This document shows, one piece after another, positions 1 through 12,400 of a stretch of 64,000 nt of DNA (its first letter is position 1; the number at the start of each line of letters is the position of its first letter). The position numbers and the translations under genes are program-made. The notes beneath the pieces were generated by a model. That model saw nothing but the letters and a program-made list of their open reading frames with translations, did not search any database and was not told where the DNA came from. Location: the NCBI GenBank assembly GCA_021018815.1, contig JAITYX010000026.1:6820001-6884000 (forward strand), read 5' to 3'. The stretch comes from Talinum fruticosum (Eukaryota; Streptophyta; Magnoliopsida; Caryophyllales; Talinaceae).

Positions 1-890
1 CACCCCCTAAATAGAAGTTTCTACTCAAACAATACAAGCGAGTCCCCAATTTTTCAAAACATAACACTTTCGTTCAAAAATTCACAAAAATAATTAAACT
101 CAAGCCCATATTTGAACACTAGAATAGATCCAAATGAATACCTAAATTAGACTCAACTGAAATTTTGAGATTTAAAATTAAAATTTGAAGAAGAAAGTGA
201 AACCTAAAATTTTGAATTTATCGCCTCTCGCCATTTCCTCTCTGTCTCCTTCTCGACGCCTACTATCATTCTCCTTCTTCGCAATCAACTCAAGCCCTCC
301 ATCCTTCTTTTTCTTCAACCACAAATTTGATGCTGATGTCGATAAGAAGTCAGATTTGAAACATTCATCAAAATACTCTAATTACAACTTCAAACCATAT
401 AATTGAAAGAAATTTACGAAAGGGAAGGCCACAATCAAAGGCTAAGCAAACCTCGTATTGGCTTTGTGCTTTTCGGACCACATAGGACTTGGACAAACGC
501 ATCTTCCCTTGCTTGTTCAGTAACAATATGAACCATATCCGCTATGTGTGTGTGTGGGCGTGAGAGAGAGAGAGAGAGAAAATAAGGGAATAGATGGATC
601 AAACTCATACTTGAATTCTTTAAATTTAAAGCCATTACCATTTTTTGTTTCTCGAGATCGGAAGGAAGTGGCAATCGAGATGAGCAAAGGTAACTACTCT
701 CTCTCTCTCTCTCTCTCTCTCCGGCTCGACGTACTTTTCGACCTTGAAGAACCCGGTGATACGACCAAGGGGAACTACATGCTAGCCTTGCTCGCTTCGA
801 GATGTTGCTTTCTTTACGGCGCTCGAGCCTAGTGTTTTTCCTTTCTCCTACAACGGCGACTCGGATCCGAGGGAGAACAGGAAGATTAAT

Positions 891-921
<31 letters not shown>

Positions 922-1304
922 TTTAAATAGAGCGAGAGACGAGATAAAGAGAGCGAGAGGCGGAAGAAGAAGTGAGAGACAAAGAGCGCGAAAAGAAGTG
1001 AGAGTGGAAGAGAACGAGTGGGAGTGAGAGCTAGAAAAAGAGAGGCAAAGAGGGAAGTGAGAAACTCAGAGAGAGAGAGAGAGAAAGAGAGGGAATAGTG
1101 ACATAGAGATGTGAAGGGAAATGAAATGGGGGAAAAGAGGAAATAAGGAAAGTCTTGACCTATTACTATGGCTTTTCCTTAGAACCGTAGTAGTAGGTTA
1201 TTTTTAAAAAAATTTACAAAAATATCACTGTCTTATTTTTAAAAATCATTTTTGTTATAACCTTTGTAAAAAGCTCCTAGCTAAAAGTTATTATTGTAAT
1301 AGTG
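1..1304. mobile_element. Terminal part of a CACTA-type DNA transposon
   Basis: Read on the minus strand, the segment ending at 1304 begins CACTATTACAATAATAAC, which fits the CACTA terminal inverted repeat pattern. Just inside are short subterminal motifs of the type accgtagtagtagg (around 1180), as in plant CACTA elements. The interior to position 1 is GA/CT-rich and holds no recognisable transposase. The other end would lie left of the window. The call rests on one terminus and its subterminal repeats only. Confidence 0.4.
566..1092. repeat. GA/CT microsatellites and GA-rich tract
   Basis: (GA)n lies near 566-585, (CT)n at about 699-722, and interrupted GA-rich sequence runs from 889 to 1092. 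The short reading frames across these tracts are repeat translations such as RERERE and SLSLSL, not genes. Confidence 0.8.
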
Positions 1305-2507
1305 AAAGTGAAAAACGTTTTCCTTAATAGAATAACTTTTAGAATTATCTCATTGAAAAGTGAACTAGTGGTTAATGTCTTCGATTTGTATCATTTCATT
1401 GTTAAAATAAAATTTTCTAAATTTTATTAAAAAGTAAACAAAGTAACCATGCAATAACAAAATTATGATAAATAATGAACAAGGATAAAACATGTCACTG
1501 AAATTCGTTTAGAAAAAGCTAATAGACAATATTTAAGAAAATATAGTACAAAAATTAATAATAATACATGAGAATATTAAAATGCAAGTGAAATGAAACA
1601 TGATTGAGAAAGCTCAACAATTAACAAAGAAATGGATGGTTATCATAACAATTCATAGGAGCAACAATTATTTTTTTTAAATGAAGTTAAAAAATGGAAA
1701 GGATAATGGAGTATTGGGATGGTTATCGTAATAATACATAGGAGCAACCAACTATTTTTTTAGATGAAGTTAAAAAAATGGAAACAACGATGGAATTTAG
1801 CCTTAAACCCCTAATCATTAGAGCAAGCGAGAACTATAAGTGCTTTAAACCACTACGCTACTGGAACTTAACTGATCTTAAAATAGTTTATTAATATATA
1901 TATACATAATTTCATTTGGGGAGGGGGATCATGCCCCTGGTCCCCCTAGTTTCACCCCTACCCACACTTTTCAATTGGTTAAAATTATGTTGTACATTTA
2001 TGGTTGCAATTTATAAATTATAAAAATTCTTTTTATGTTTGATGTTAATTAGAGTCAGGATGAGTGATCTTATAAAAAATTTCGAAGATAGGAAGTGAAT
2101 GAGGAAAGAGGACTGTATAACGAGTAATTTGTGGAGCTATTATCAATCCTTACAATTGTTTTACATAAGTGTCTACGGCCTAAAGGAGAGCTACAATCTT
2201 GCATATGTCAATAATGTTGATCTTAAACACAACATGAAAAAGTAGAACATTTGATGCATATAATTTATTAACTTTAGAGGTTTGGTGATGGTATTCTCAC
2301 TTGTCACTCATTGTTCTTCTAGGATGACGAAAGAACTCTCTTCACAAAAAGAGAGGCTTTTGAATGAGTGATCTCATGTACTATCAAACTTGTGGTCGCC
2401 CAAGCAACAAAAAGCTGGTTTTCTTATTATTATTATTATTTTCTTATCGTAGGGCAAGCAACTATTCCAAATTGTGTTGGTTATAACAAGTTAATCTTGA
2501 CTAAGTT
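1305..2507. other. Intergenic, no gene seen
   Basis: AT-rich sequence without a coding signal. It contains two related stretches near 1630-1690 and 1720-1790 (mutated copies of an ataggagcaac / aaaaaatggaaa pattern), a G/C-rich patch at 1917-1965 that looks like a repeat end, and a TTA microsatellite near 2427-2443. Confidence 0.6.
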
Positions 2508-2917
2508 CCTGTTCGAGTAAAATGAGATGTTTGAGTAGCGTATACCTGTTTAGGTAGTTGATAATTATTAAATTTATCTCGTTAACATATAACCTGTTCA
2601 ACTGAGCGGTTCAATAAATGTGTTCGGTAAATTTAGTGGTTGAGTTAGCTAATTATTATAAATTAAAGTAAAAGAATATAAATAATTTGCCAAATATAAA
2701 TTAATGAAGGGATGTTTTTGTCAAAAAATATAAAACGCTACTTTTAAATGTGAAAAACTAATATTCTTAACTTTTCGTAAACACTACTTGAAACGTTATA
2801 AATTAATACAAACGATGGTTGAAACACTACCTTACCGAATACTAATATTTAGTTTATTAGTATTTTTAACTTGATCAATAAACTAAAAGTTAGTCCCAAC
2901 ACTCGTTGTCGAACAGG
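2508..2917. mobile_element. MITE, CCTGTTCG family, copy A
   Basis: It starts CCTGTTCGAG and ends CGAACAGG, a terminal inverted repeat. The interior is clearly homologous to the element at 14297-14700 (shared aaaatgaga.tgtttgagtag, a gataa-rich core, and gaaacgctactttcaaatg-like text). It is about 410 bp with no coding capacity. No clear target-site duplication is visible. The family could be Tourist/PIF-Harbinger-like or hAT-like. Confidence 0.6.
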
Positions 2918-5160
2918 ATCTAAAATATGGTTTCCTCAAAGCTATAAACGTGTGGTATATAGATTTGTGTTTATCCTTAGTTTAAGTACATGCTATGTTA
3001 TATTGAGCGGGTTTCCTCATTTAAGGTAAACTCAGTAAAAGGAATGGTTAAAACATATCAGATTAATAACAATTGGTTCATTTAAAGTATATTAATGTAC
3101 TGGGACAGGTTGGCACTCATCAAGGCCATGCTTTATGATCCGATATTTTTATTCATTTATTTATTATGCTAATTTATTTGTTATATTTGATCAAATTTAT
3201 TAGAACCAATTTATGTGTAACAATAGTGATTATTTATGGAGGTTTTTATGTGAGTTTACTATAACTTAAAACAATCGAGTTAATAACATATATCCTGAAT
3301 AGGCTCGGACTCAACATACTTATTCTTATTAAAAAAAAAAAGACCGACTCAACCTACTTCATTAGATCGACCACAATCTAATTGAAATTGTCTTATTATG
3401 GACCAACCCTAACGATCTGTTGCCCACTACTGGTCAAGAGTGTTTCCTTATTCTTTTATTTTAAATTCACATAAACAAAAGGTATTAAATATATATTGAG
3501 GAGATACACCAATAAATAGATTCCATTCATGTAGTCCCTGATAAAAATTATGATAAAGGGTAGATCATGAGGGTCAATATAATACAGTTTTCTCGAATCT
3601 AGCCCCATCCAACATGCTTCATATAGTTTGAAATATCTTAACTTTTCTCTAATTTTTATGGATACCCTCGGATTATCGAATAGGATATGACCCTTATTTT
3701 TTTTTCTTTCCGATTAGTATTAGATCCGACCATCATACAAACTTATATTGGAAAATGACATTTTAAATGAAACTCGCTTTTCGGTGAAGTTTGACAACAT
3801 ATATCCTTTGCAAAAAATATTAAGTACAATGAATAATACAACAATTTTAACACTTGATTTAGTAACTAAACACTTAGTTTACTAAAATAACTATATCAAA
3901 TAACCAAAACAACAAAACAATACTAATTTACACTTGGTTAACTAAAATTAACCAAGAGTCTTTGAGTGGAGTGCCAATATCATGCTTCTAACATTTTTAA
4001 AAATACATATTAACGGATCAAAACTTCTACAATACAAAAGAGGAGGGAGTAAATTGAACGTGATGCACAATGTACAAAAAATTTCTGTTTTGACTTTATC
4101 GGTTGTTTTTGACTAAGCTTGACCAAGGTTCTTAGAAATTGAAAGTTGATGCTCTAAACATTCAATAAATTTGATCCCTCTTGATATTTTGTCCCATTAA
4201 ATTCCATGAAAGAGATAAAAGTGAAGCTGGTCAAATTAAAAAGAAAACATATGGCTATATATAGGGGTAACAAACTAGAGCCCTAATCTCAAATCCTACT
4301 CACTAATAGGAGTATTATATTCTTATTCAAGTGCTGATCATGGAAAATGATGAGAAGGTTGTTGAATTTTGGGATTCTTGTGTTTTGCTCCCATTATGAT
4401 TTGCTAATTTAAAAAAAAGCCATTCTTAATGATTAGGGGGCCTCCTAGTGACTTACACGTGGCAGCTTTATATATTTTTATTTTTTATTTATCTTTAATA
4501 CATGCCCGCATCAATAATATATGTACACTTTAAAGGTCTCAGATTTTTGGTCTCAAAAGTAGCAAACTTTTTTTTTTTTTTTTTAATGTGCAAATGAAAA
4601 GTGGTATTTATTTACTTAACAAGCAAGACTGCTACAAATGTTGTACCAGATGTTGAGTACATATATAGAAAGGTAGATCGATGAACAAAGTCTACTCATT
4701 ATTTTCATGCTTCTTAAGTAAAAAGCTTTCATTAATATCTTCCCTTTTTCTGCAACCCATGTATGAGTTGGGTTAGTATTATTCTGCATTTTGTCTTTTG
4801 TCATATGTGAACTTTAGACTCGGGTCATATTCGAAAAAGATTTTCAGAATAGTATATAGTGTTTTCATTTATATTTGTCAAGACATACTGTGTCTTATCT
4901 TATTTATATAAGACATTTGATAGCAATTACAATCGTAACTTATAACGGTGTACTTTTTTTTATATGTTAAAATTTACATTTTTAAAACACAAATATAAAT
5001 ATTTAATTAAGATTTTGAGTTAATACCCAATACTATGCTTATAGCTAGCAAGCAAAGTGATGGTAAAGTCTTGCTTCATCATTTATTTAATCATGAAAAA
5101 GTTATCCTCCTCACGATTTTTATTTGAACTAAAAAAACTTATAATATTAAAAATACATAA
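2918..5160. other. Intergenic, no gene seen
   Basis: AT-rich DNA. At 4254-4265 there is a TATA-like stretch, followed by a 19-codon frame at 4340-4399 (ATG to TGA). A G-box-like ACGTGGC occurs near 4457. None of these is enough to call a gene. A poly(T) run lies at 4568-4585. Confidence 0.5.
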
Positions 5161-5260
5161 TTTTTTTTTTTTTTTTGGGGACAAAGGCAAAGACTTCATT
5201 CCATATGTAAATTACCTCCTTAAGTGTGTACAAGGGGGAGAGCTTAAATAGGGAGCCACC
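5161..5260 (-). mobile_element. Possible LINE/SINE 3' end with oligo(A) tail
   Basis: A run of about 15 T is followed by ggggacaaaggcaaagac and a short unique stretch. On the minus strand this reads as a retroposon 3' end followed by poly(A). A similar arrangement is at 51535-51620. The 5' limit and target-site duplication are not visible. Confidence 0.3.
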
Positions 5261-5359
5261 TTCTAGGAAGGGTTTTTATAGTTCAAAGAATGGGAAATAA
5301 ACTTTAATTTATTCATATTGAATGACAATATAGTAAATAAGATGAAACAACACTAAGAG

Positions 5360-5450
5360 CTGGTTTGAAGTTATATACAAAGCAAACATAAAAAGAAATA
5401 GAAACAAAACGAATGTAAATGAAAAAACGAACATAAACGACATATATTTT
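5360..5450 (-). mobile_element. MITE fragment with TTATGTTCGT motifs (reverse copy)
   Basis: It begins ctggtttgaagttatata and carries aaacgaacataaacga, the reverse complement of the ttatgttcgttta array at 9255-9482 and 42793-42923. The far end is eroded. Confidence 0.35.
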
Positions 5451-7129
5451 AAAATGGTGGGAGTATTTCTAATCACTTGTAATCTGTTGCCAACTACTTT
5501 TAATAGCTCCTAAGAAATACTAGTCTATTTGTATGTACAACTTCTAATGCACTAACTAATCCTAATGACCACTCTTATCTACGCTCCTAGTTTTAAACAT
5601 TGAAACAACATACCTTTAAACTTTTCCGAAATAAAGTTATGTATATAGTAGTCATATTATTTGGGTTTCCTATCTCTCCAACCACCTCTATATAGTTGTA
5701 CTTGATTTAAGAATAATCCTATTGGGTTCTAACATTGCCCTTAAGCAATGTATCAAATATAAACAAAACATAACAGCAATATATTTTTTTCTAGTTTTTA
5801 AAAATGGTCAACTTAAGAAAGTAAAAAATTTGCTATAGAAACAGCGGCTCGTCAAGCAAGTGTCTGATCAAGTGACAAATACTCCATATTTTTCACGACA
5901 AAAAATAATTTTCTTATAAATTGTGGGGGAGAGTTAAAGATTAATTATGGGTATAAACTTGATATTTCTATAAAAGGTGGGGCGTATGGTAGTAGCACCG
6001 ACAGTGGAATGGAGGCGTGTCCGTGTCAACAAATGGGACTCGCCACAGCTCACCTCAGCAAAGCGATTTTCCTGGCAATTATTTAATCAGCTGTCTGTTT
6101 CCAGAAGTTCACTGGAGGAGGAGAGTGTGTGTGTGCTGTGAGACTCCAAAACTTTACTGCATTAATTTCTGTACTTACATATTTAAAATAAAATCTAATA
6201 CTACTTTAGGGTTTTATTGCCTACCTTACTCTCTTTTCCCTTCATTTTCTTAGTCCTCACAACTTCCAAGACCCTCAATGCCGTGGGCCGCCATAATCTC
6301 AAAAAACTCCCGCCACTATTTCATATTTATCATACAAATAACAAGCCAGGGAATTCAATTTACAGTCTAATATATTTTAAATTTTAAATTTTATTACTAG
6401 ATTAATAGTATTTCATTTCTATAAATTTAATTTTTTCACGATTTTCTATGAATTGGGTTATTATTACCCCTTTTTTTAACGAAATTGGGTTATTATTATC
6501 ACCTTTATAAACTTTTTTAATTTTTTGTATAAAAAATTATAGAACTTGAACCTAAGGCCATCTTTAAAGATATTAGAATTTTTCTCTTTATTTTTTATAA
6601 TTATTCTTGTGAAGTGTATGCCACTTTAGTTTATATTTGAAGTTCATTTAAATTGACTGTGACACTTTTTGTGAACCTTGATGATGTAAGTTAAATATAA
6701 TTTTATATCCCATGCCACATATTAAAACAATTTATCATACAAAACGTGTTAAAAAAATTAATCTCATTAATTTTTTTCACATATGACTAGTAATATAATA
6801 TAATAAGTAAACTAATATAATTGATTAACACAATTTATTTCTCAATATGGTATTACCATAATTTAAACATTTTTTTATTTGATAAAAAGGTATAATATTT
6901 TTCGGGCGTGAGAACTTAAGATAAAAACTTTTTAAGTAGTGTAGTTCCGAGAATTCGAGTTTGTGTTATCGTCTTTAGTTTAATAAAGATTTGACGCGGT
7001 AATTTTAGTGAAATTTAAGTAGCAAGTAATGAAAACACAGAGTTGCACCAGCATTTGGATATGTATAGAAATAAGGTGTAAGTAGTAATAAATGGGTGAA
7101 GAGCGTGTCAGAAAATTTGCTACTTTTTA
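5451..7129. other. Intergenic, no gene seen
   Basis: A less AT-rich island lies at 5990-6310 (open frame 6017-6253). It has no recognisable domain and could be an old 5' leader or gene fragment. The rest is AT-rich without a coding signal. Confidence 0.5.
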
Positions 7130-7576
7130 CGACAGTGAGAGAATAAATTCACCATATAACATCACATGCCAAGTAGGTCTTGGGGAGTCTTATTAAGGTT
7201 AACTAATTCCATTAAAAATTTGTGTGGTAATAGAAAGAGATTGTATTTGTCTTATGCATTGAAACCTCAGCTACTTGAGTTTAGTTATTAATTGAGGTTT
7301 GCTCTTAATTAATGACCTTGTTTGTCAATCAACTGTTAACTATTTGTATTAGCGCTTAGTTGTTTGACTTACTTGTTTGCATTAGATGTTTGAGAAAAAT
7401 ATGTTTCGTAAAATTAGATCTTTCCAACAAAACTATTTGGTGAAATTTCATTTATGCCCATAGCTTAATTTCATTAATTGTTTTATACATTATAATTATT
7501 TTTATTCCATATTCATATTTCTTCTCAACATTAATTAAGAATTATGTGATATATAAAATTATATTTATACCTTCTA
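7130..7576. repeat. Tandem duplication, copy 1 (447 bp)
   Basis: This segment, starting cgacagtgagagaataaatt, is followed immediately by a copy of itself with a period of 447 bp. By eye the two copies are identical throughout. No gene lies inside. Confidence 0.95.
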
Positions 7577-8023
7577 CGACAGTGAGAGAATAAATTCACC
7601 ATATAACATCACATGCCAAGTAGGTCTTGGGGAGTCTTATTAAGGTTAACTAATTCCATTAAAAATTTGTGTGGTAATAGAAAGAGATTGTATTTGTCTT
7701 ATGCATTGAAACCTCAGCTACTTGAGTTTAGTTATTAATTGAGGTTTGCTCTTAATTAATGACCTTGTTTGTCAATCAACTGTTAACTATTTGTATTAGC
7801 GCTTAGTTGTTTGACTTACTTGTTTGCATTAGATGTTTGAGAAAAATATGTTTCGTAAAATTAGATCTTTCCAACAAAACTATTTGGTGAAATTTCATTT
7901 ATGCCCATAGCTTAATTTCATTAATTGTTTTATACATTATAATTATTTTTATTCCATATTCATATTTCTTCTCAACATTAATTAAGAATTATGTGATATA
8001 TAAAATTATATTTATACCTTCTA
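7577..8023. repeat. Tandem duplication, copy 2 (447 bp)
   Basis: Second copy of the 7130-7576 unit. It ends at cttctac, after which the sequence becomes unique (acaaatttaatt). The identity suggests a very recent event or an assembly duplication. Confidence 0.95.
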
Positions 8024-8289
8024 CACAAATTTAATTATGTATATCTTTTTAAAGTTTATTTTTAATAATATATTTGACATGTATGTGACAAAATTATTTA
8101 TTTATTATGATAGACTAAATTACTTGTTAAAATATTAAAAATATTAAAATAAAAAAATTAACTTAAATATTCATAATCATCCTCTACTATTGTTCCAAAA
8201 GTGAAAAAATATGAATTAAAAAAATCTTATACATAAGCATAATTTCAATGACAATTAGCATAATTTCACCAAAATATAAAGAGTAATAT

Positions 8290-8475
8290 AGTAACTTCAA
8301 GTATTAATTACAATAAGCTCTTCCAAAAATTATTCTAAATAACTTTTTGTAAAAAAGCTTTTTGGGTCAAAAAAATATTCCAAAAAGCTATTTATCAAAT
8401 AGTATAATTAACTTTTTACCCAGTCATAGCTAAAAAGAGTTTTTGGGGGTAAAAAGTTGTTTGCAAACACTCCCA
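8290..8475. mobile_element. Possible hAT-type MITE remnant
   Basis: The right side reads gtttgcaaacactccca, whose reverse complement TGGGAGTGTTTGC resembles the ends of common plant hAT MITEs. The interior is rich in aaaaagctttttggg-like palindromic text. The left end is uncertain. Confidence 0.25.
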
Positions 8476-8517
8476 ATATGTTTTTATTGGATGATATGAT
8501 GAAATAATAAAAAATTA

Positions 8518-8759
8518 CTCCTTCTGTTTCAAAATAACTGTCATTTTTGGAGGTTGTGAAGGAATATCAAAAATTATAAATTTATAGATCAAGTTGCCTC
8601 GAAATTTCATTGAAAATGAGGAAAGTTAATTAAAAAAAGAGATAAAAAAATAATCAATAAGGACAAAATTGGTAAACTAATCATTAATATGTCATTGAAA
8701 TTATAAAAGTGACAATAACGTGAAACAAAAAAAAAGTGATTAGATATTGTGGAACAAAG
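8518..8759. mobile_element. Stowaway-like MITE
   Basis: It starts CTCCTTCTGTTTCAAAATA and ends in sequence whose reverse complement is CTTTGTTCCACAATATC. These are the imperfect inverted ends typical of Stowaway (Tc1/mariner) MITEs. TA dinucleotides flank it at 8516-8517 and 8760-8761, matching the TA target duplication. It is about 242 bp and non-coding. Confidence 0.5.
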
Positions 8760-8774
8760 TACATATTAATTTTT

Positions 8775-9254
8775 TTTTGGGTGCAGAAGAGGGGCTAAAA
8801 CCCTAAAAGAATATTATTATTTTCTAATATGCTTGGGCTAAGCGGCACCTACATTATCTGCAAACGGAGTACATATTAATAGGCAACAATAAAGTTTCTA
8901 GAAAATATTATAAAAAATCTAAATTCTAATTTTTTATGGTATATTTTTTGAAAAAGATTATAATGAGGATATTGTAATATGAGTCGGCCCATAAACCGGT
9001 AGTCACTAATTCGGCCCAATTAGCAACGGCTCATAGGATATATCTTGACTTTTGTTTTACGAAATATAAGGATTTTCTAATAAATCTAGCTTGAATTTTA
9101 ACCTGAAAAAGTATATTTACAACAGTAAAATGGACAATAAAAGTGCATTTACATTATAATTGGTTGATTTTAATTTTTATTCTTAAAATTTTCATATTTT
9201 TATGATGATTCATTCCACTAATTGTGCCATGTTATATAAGTTTCGGTTTAGGTA
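8775..9254. other. Intergenic; poly(T)-led repeat remnant at 8770
   Basis: A T-run followed by gggtgcagaagaggggct may be the 3' tail of a minus-strand retroposon. Otherwise AT-rich with no coding signal. Confidence 0.35.
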
Positions 9255-9482
9255 CTGTTCGACTTTACATGAAAAACAAAATCTATTTATATTTTATGTT
9301 CGTTTATGTTCTTTTATGTTCGTTTATATTTGTTTTCTTATTTTACAACTCATTTTTGTTCGTTTATGTTCTTTTATGTTCGTTTACGTTCGTTTATGTT
9401 CGTTTATGCTCTTTTATGTTCGTTTACGCTTCTTTTATGCTTATTTATGTTTATATACGTTTTGTATGTAAGTTCAAATAGG
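9255..9482 (+). mobile_element. MITE with internal TTATGTTCGT tandem array
   Basis: The ends CTGTTCGACTTTACAT and ATGTAAGTTCAAATAGG are imperfect inverted repeats. The interior is a degenerate array built on ttatgttcgt/ttatgttctt. Three overlapping open frames (9202-9539) arise because the array lacks stops; they are low-complexity VRLCSFMF-type translations, not proteins. Confidence 0.5.
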
Positions 9483-12400
9483 CCCGATGTCTATTGTATA
9501 AGTGTATATAGAATGTTTGTTTTGATTTTCTATATGTGATGATTGAGTCACATATGATTGAGTCACATATGTGATGATGTATAAGTGTATGATTGAGCCA
9601 ATAAATCTTACATGATAAATTTATCATTAATTTTTTTGAAAATTATTTATTTTTTATGGAAAAAGTTATTGTATTTTAAAATATTGTGACAATTAAATTA
9701 ATGTCTTTAGGTATTTTCGCTATTACTGTCCACATCAATAGTTGAATGTATTAAAGATCTTCAACCAAGTAAAAGAGAAATCATTGCATAAGGAAAATTT
9801 AATCGAAATAAACTTTTATATCAAAATATCTTCTAAAGTACCAACAAAGTGTTAATTCAAGGGTAGCAACCTCACTCCTGTAAGAACGAGAACATACGAA
9901 TTCTGAAAAACGTACTTATTAGGAGAGTTTTTAACTTAAATGCTTGTAAATTAAAAGAAATTACGCCTTTTATTAAACTAAAAAATAAAAATATCCAAAA
10001 TTACTACAAAAGGAGAAAAGAACAAGAGGCTGACTACTATTCCAACAAGCATGAGAAGAAAACCAATATAATAAGTCAATAATATGTTTTTAATCACATA
10101 TCCGATGAATAAAATCTTATTATTATAACATTAGCTACTAGTTTTTAGATGCAATGTAACGGTAAAAATGGGTTATTCGTTTATGATACGGGTCGGATTA
10201 AATCCGAATCAGGTTATATTTTATGTTAATGACATTTTGGTCTGGTATCCATTTAGCTTAGGCAGTTTTCGATTAGGTTTGTCTAAGAGTCAATTGATAT
10301 TTAATCCAATAATTTTATTTTGTAAAAAATAGGGAACTTTATAAAAATAAAAAAAATGGGCCGGGTGGAGTCAAATTCTTGACATATTCGACTGTTAGGT
10401 CGGGTAGGAATATTGGTCATTCAACTTGGATTTTGAGTCTCATATTAATTTTGTCAGATTTAATTTTTAATCTTATTTTAAGTCAACGTATCTTGATTTA
10501 TCTGACCGAAAAAATGGAATTATCATTTTTGTTTTGGTGTGACTATGGGAGTAAAGTACCCTTATTGGTAAAAAGAAGTTTATGCAAATATGCAGTCGAT
10601 TTGTGCTTATATTCTTGACAGTGGCACAGCAGCGACAGTGAGGAGTAGCCCTGTCCTGTGACTGTGAAGAAGAAAATGCTTTCACTTTGGAGATTGAGGT
10701 AGTGGTGAAGTCTCAAAACAAAGGGAAAAAGCAAAAGGCTGCAAGCTTTTTAAGTCTCTATTCCTTCGCAGTTAAGTCTTCTTACATCTCGACAATTATT
10801 TGGTTGGGGAGTTTAGTGGGGAGGTGAATACACATACATCAGGCTTCGCTCTTTTTATGTGTCGTAGTAGTAGTAGCCAATTACAGCTAGGGAATAAGAA
10901 TGACAAAGTAGTAGGAGCAGCCAATTACTGCTGGGGAATAAGAATGACAAAGGTTTGGGTGTAGGTCAGATTCATTTTGATACAAATCTATTTATTATTT
11001 TTTGACCTAATTTAGAAAGACCCAAATTCTTAGGTTTATAAAATGGGATCCAGATCTATATTTATTGGATCTAGCTAGTTTAGTCCATTTCAACATTAGA
11101 AGTGCTAGCTAGTAAATAGTTTGTCATCTCCATCAACTTGACAAATAGGTCGTTACGAACGAGTGTGAGCTGGGTGTGATTGAAGTTGATGTATTTCAGG
11201 TTGTGTTCAGTTTGGATCCGGTTAACTTTGAGTGAATCTAGTTTGTATTAAGTTTATGTTAATTTAGATCAAGTTAAGTTCGGATAAAGTTCATTAGAGT
11301 CAATTTGGATACAGGTCGAATTATTGGCTATTCGTGTCAATTTTGGGCATTGCATACAAATGGGATCAAGTTAAATTCCAATTGGGTTATTTTTCAGGTA
11401 AGTTTTGATTTTTAATTGGGCCAATTTATGTGGTAATATCTTACACGGACTTTTAATTTACATGGGCCAAAATCCTAAAACCTTGACAACTTATTGATTA
11501 TTGATGTTAGGGCATGATGATGGTAAAGTAAACAATTACAGTCAAGTGAGCATGCATTTTTATGATCAAGGACTTCAAATTGTAACAATAACTTAATTGT
11601 TTCACAAAAAAATTTTAAAAAAGGAAGTTGCATGAGATAAGAGTAGGGATGATTGAATCCGTAATTATATTCAAAAACCTTAATTATATTAGAAAATCGT
11701 AATTATATTTAAAAATCGTACTTATACCCATGCTCATACTTATATACCCATGTCATAACTATACTCATTGACTTTTTCAAGTTTGTGGCTTATATTTGGT
11801 GTGAATATGATATAAATACTATTTTTTTAAATGCGCCTAACTTACTGTATCCTAACTTAAAAGTGCCCCAGTGAGTATTTACAAACAAAGGGGAGGGATA
11901 TCAAAACTCATATAAAAACCGAGGAATTAAACCCATCACAAGTAATTTTGTGACTAGTCAAAACGGGAGAAATTACTTCCTCCTATATTTAAACCCTGAA
12001 AAAACTGTGTGGAAGATACAGGTTAACCAACTCAGCTAGACTAATACCCATAATAACGTATATTCAAATTACTTCCTCCTATATTTACATTCCTAAATGA
12101 CACTAAGCAAAATTGACCCATATTTAATCAATCAATTTAACTTATTTAGACTTAGATTCTGGTCTAATTTGGCTTGGGAGTAATTTGGGATTCAAGTTTG
12201 AATAAGGTCAATTAGGTTTATGGTCGATTTAATTTCAGTTGTGTCATTTTGGGTTCAAGTTTGAGCTAAGTTGAGTTTTGGGTGAAATTTGATTTAGTAC
12301 TTTTGAACGTCAACCCGATCCATATTCTAATCATCCAGTTAAGTCACTTTAGTTAGGTTGACCTTCTATCCTATTAAAAACTATTACATATTTATAGTAC

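Noticed and set aside
4340..4399. 19-codon frame downstream of a TATA-like sequence
   Set aside because: Too short, no homologue recognised, no supporting splice or context evidence.
6017..6253. 78-codon frame in a less AT-rich patch
   Set aside because: No domain; C-terminal half is AT-rich non-coding-like. Kept only as a note in the intergenic entry.
9255..9482. CRISPR-like array
   Set aside because: No spacer of constant length; a degenerate minisatellite in a plant genome.
9202..9539. Three overlapping plus-strand frames of 77-89 codons
   Set aside because: They translate the ttatgttcgt array in all three frames; low complexity, no start context, not proteins.
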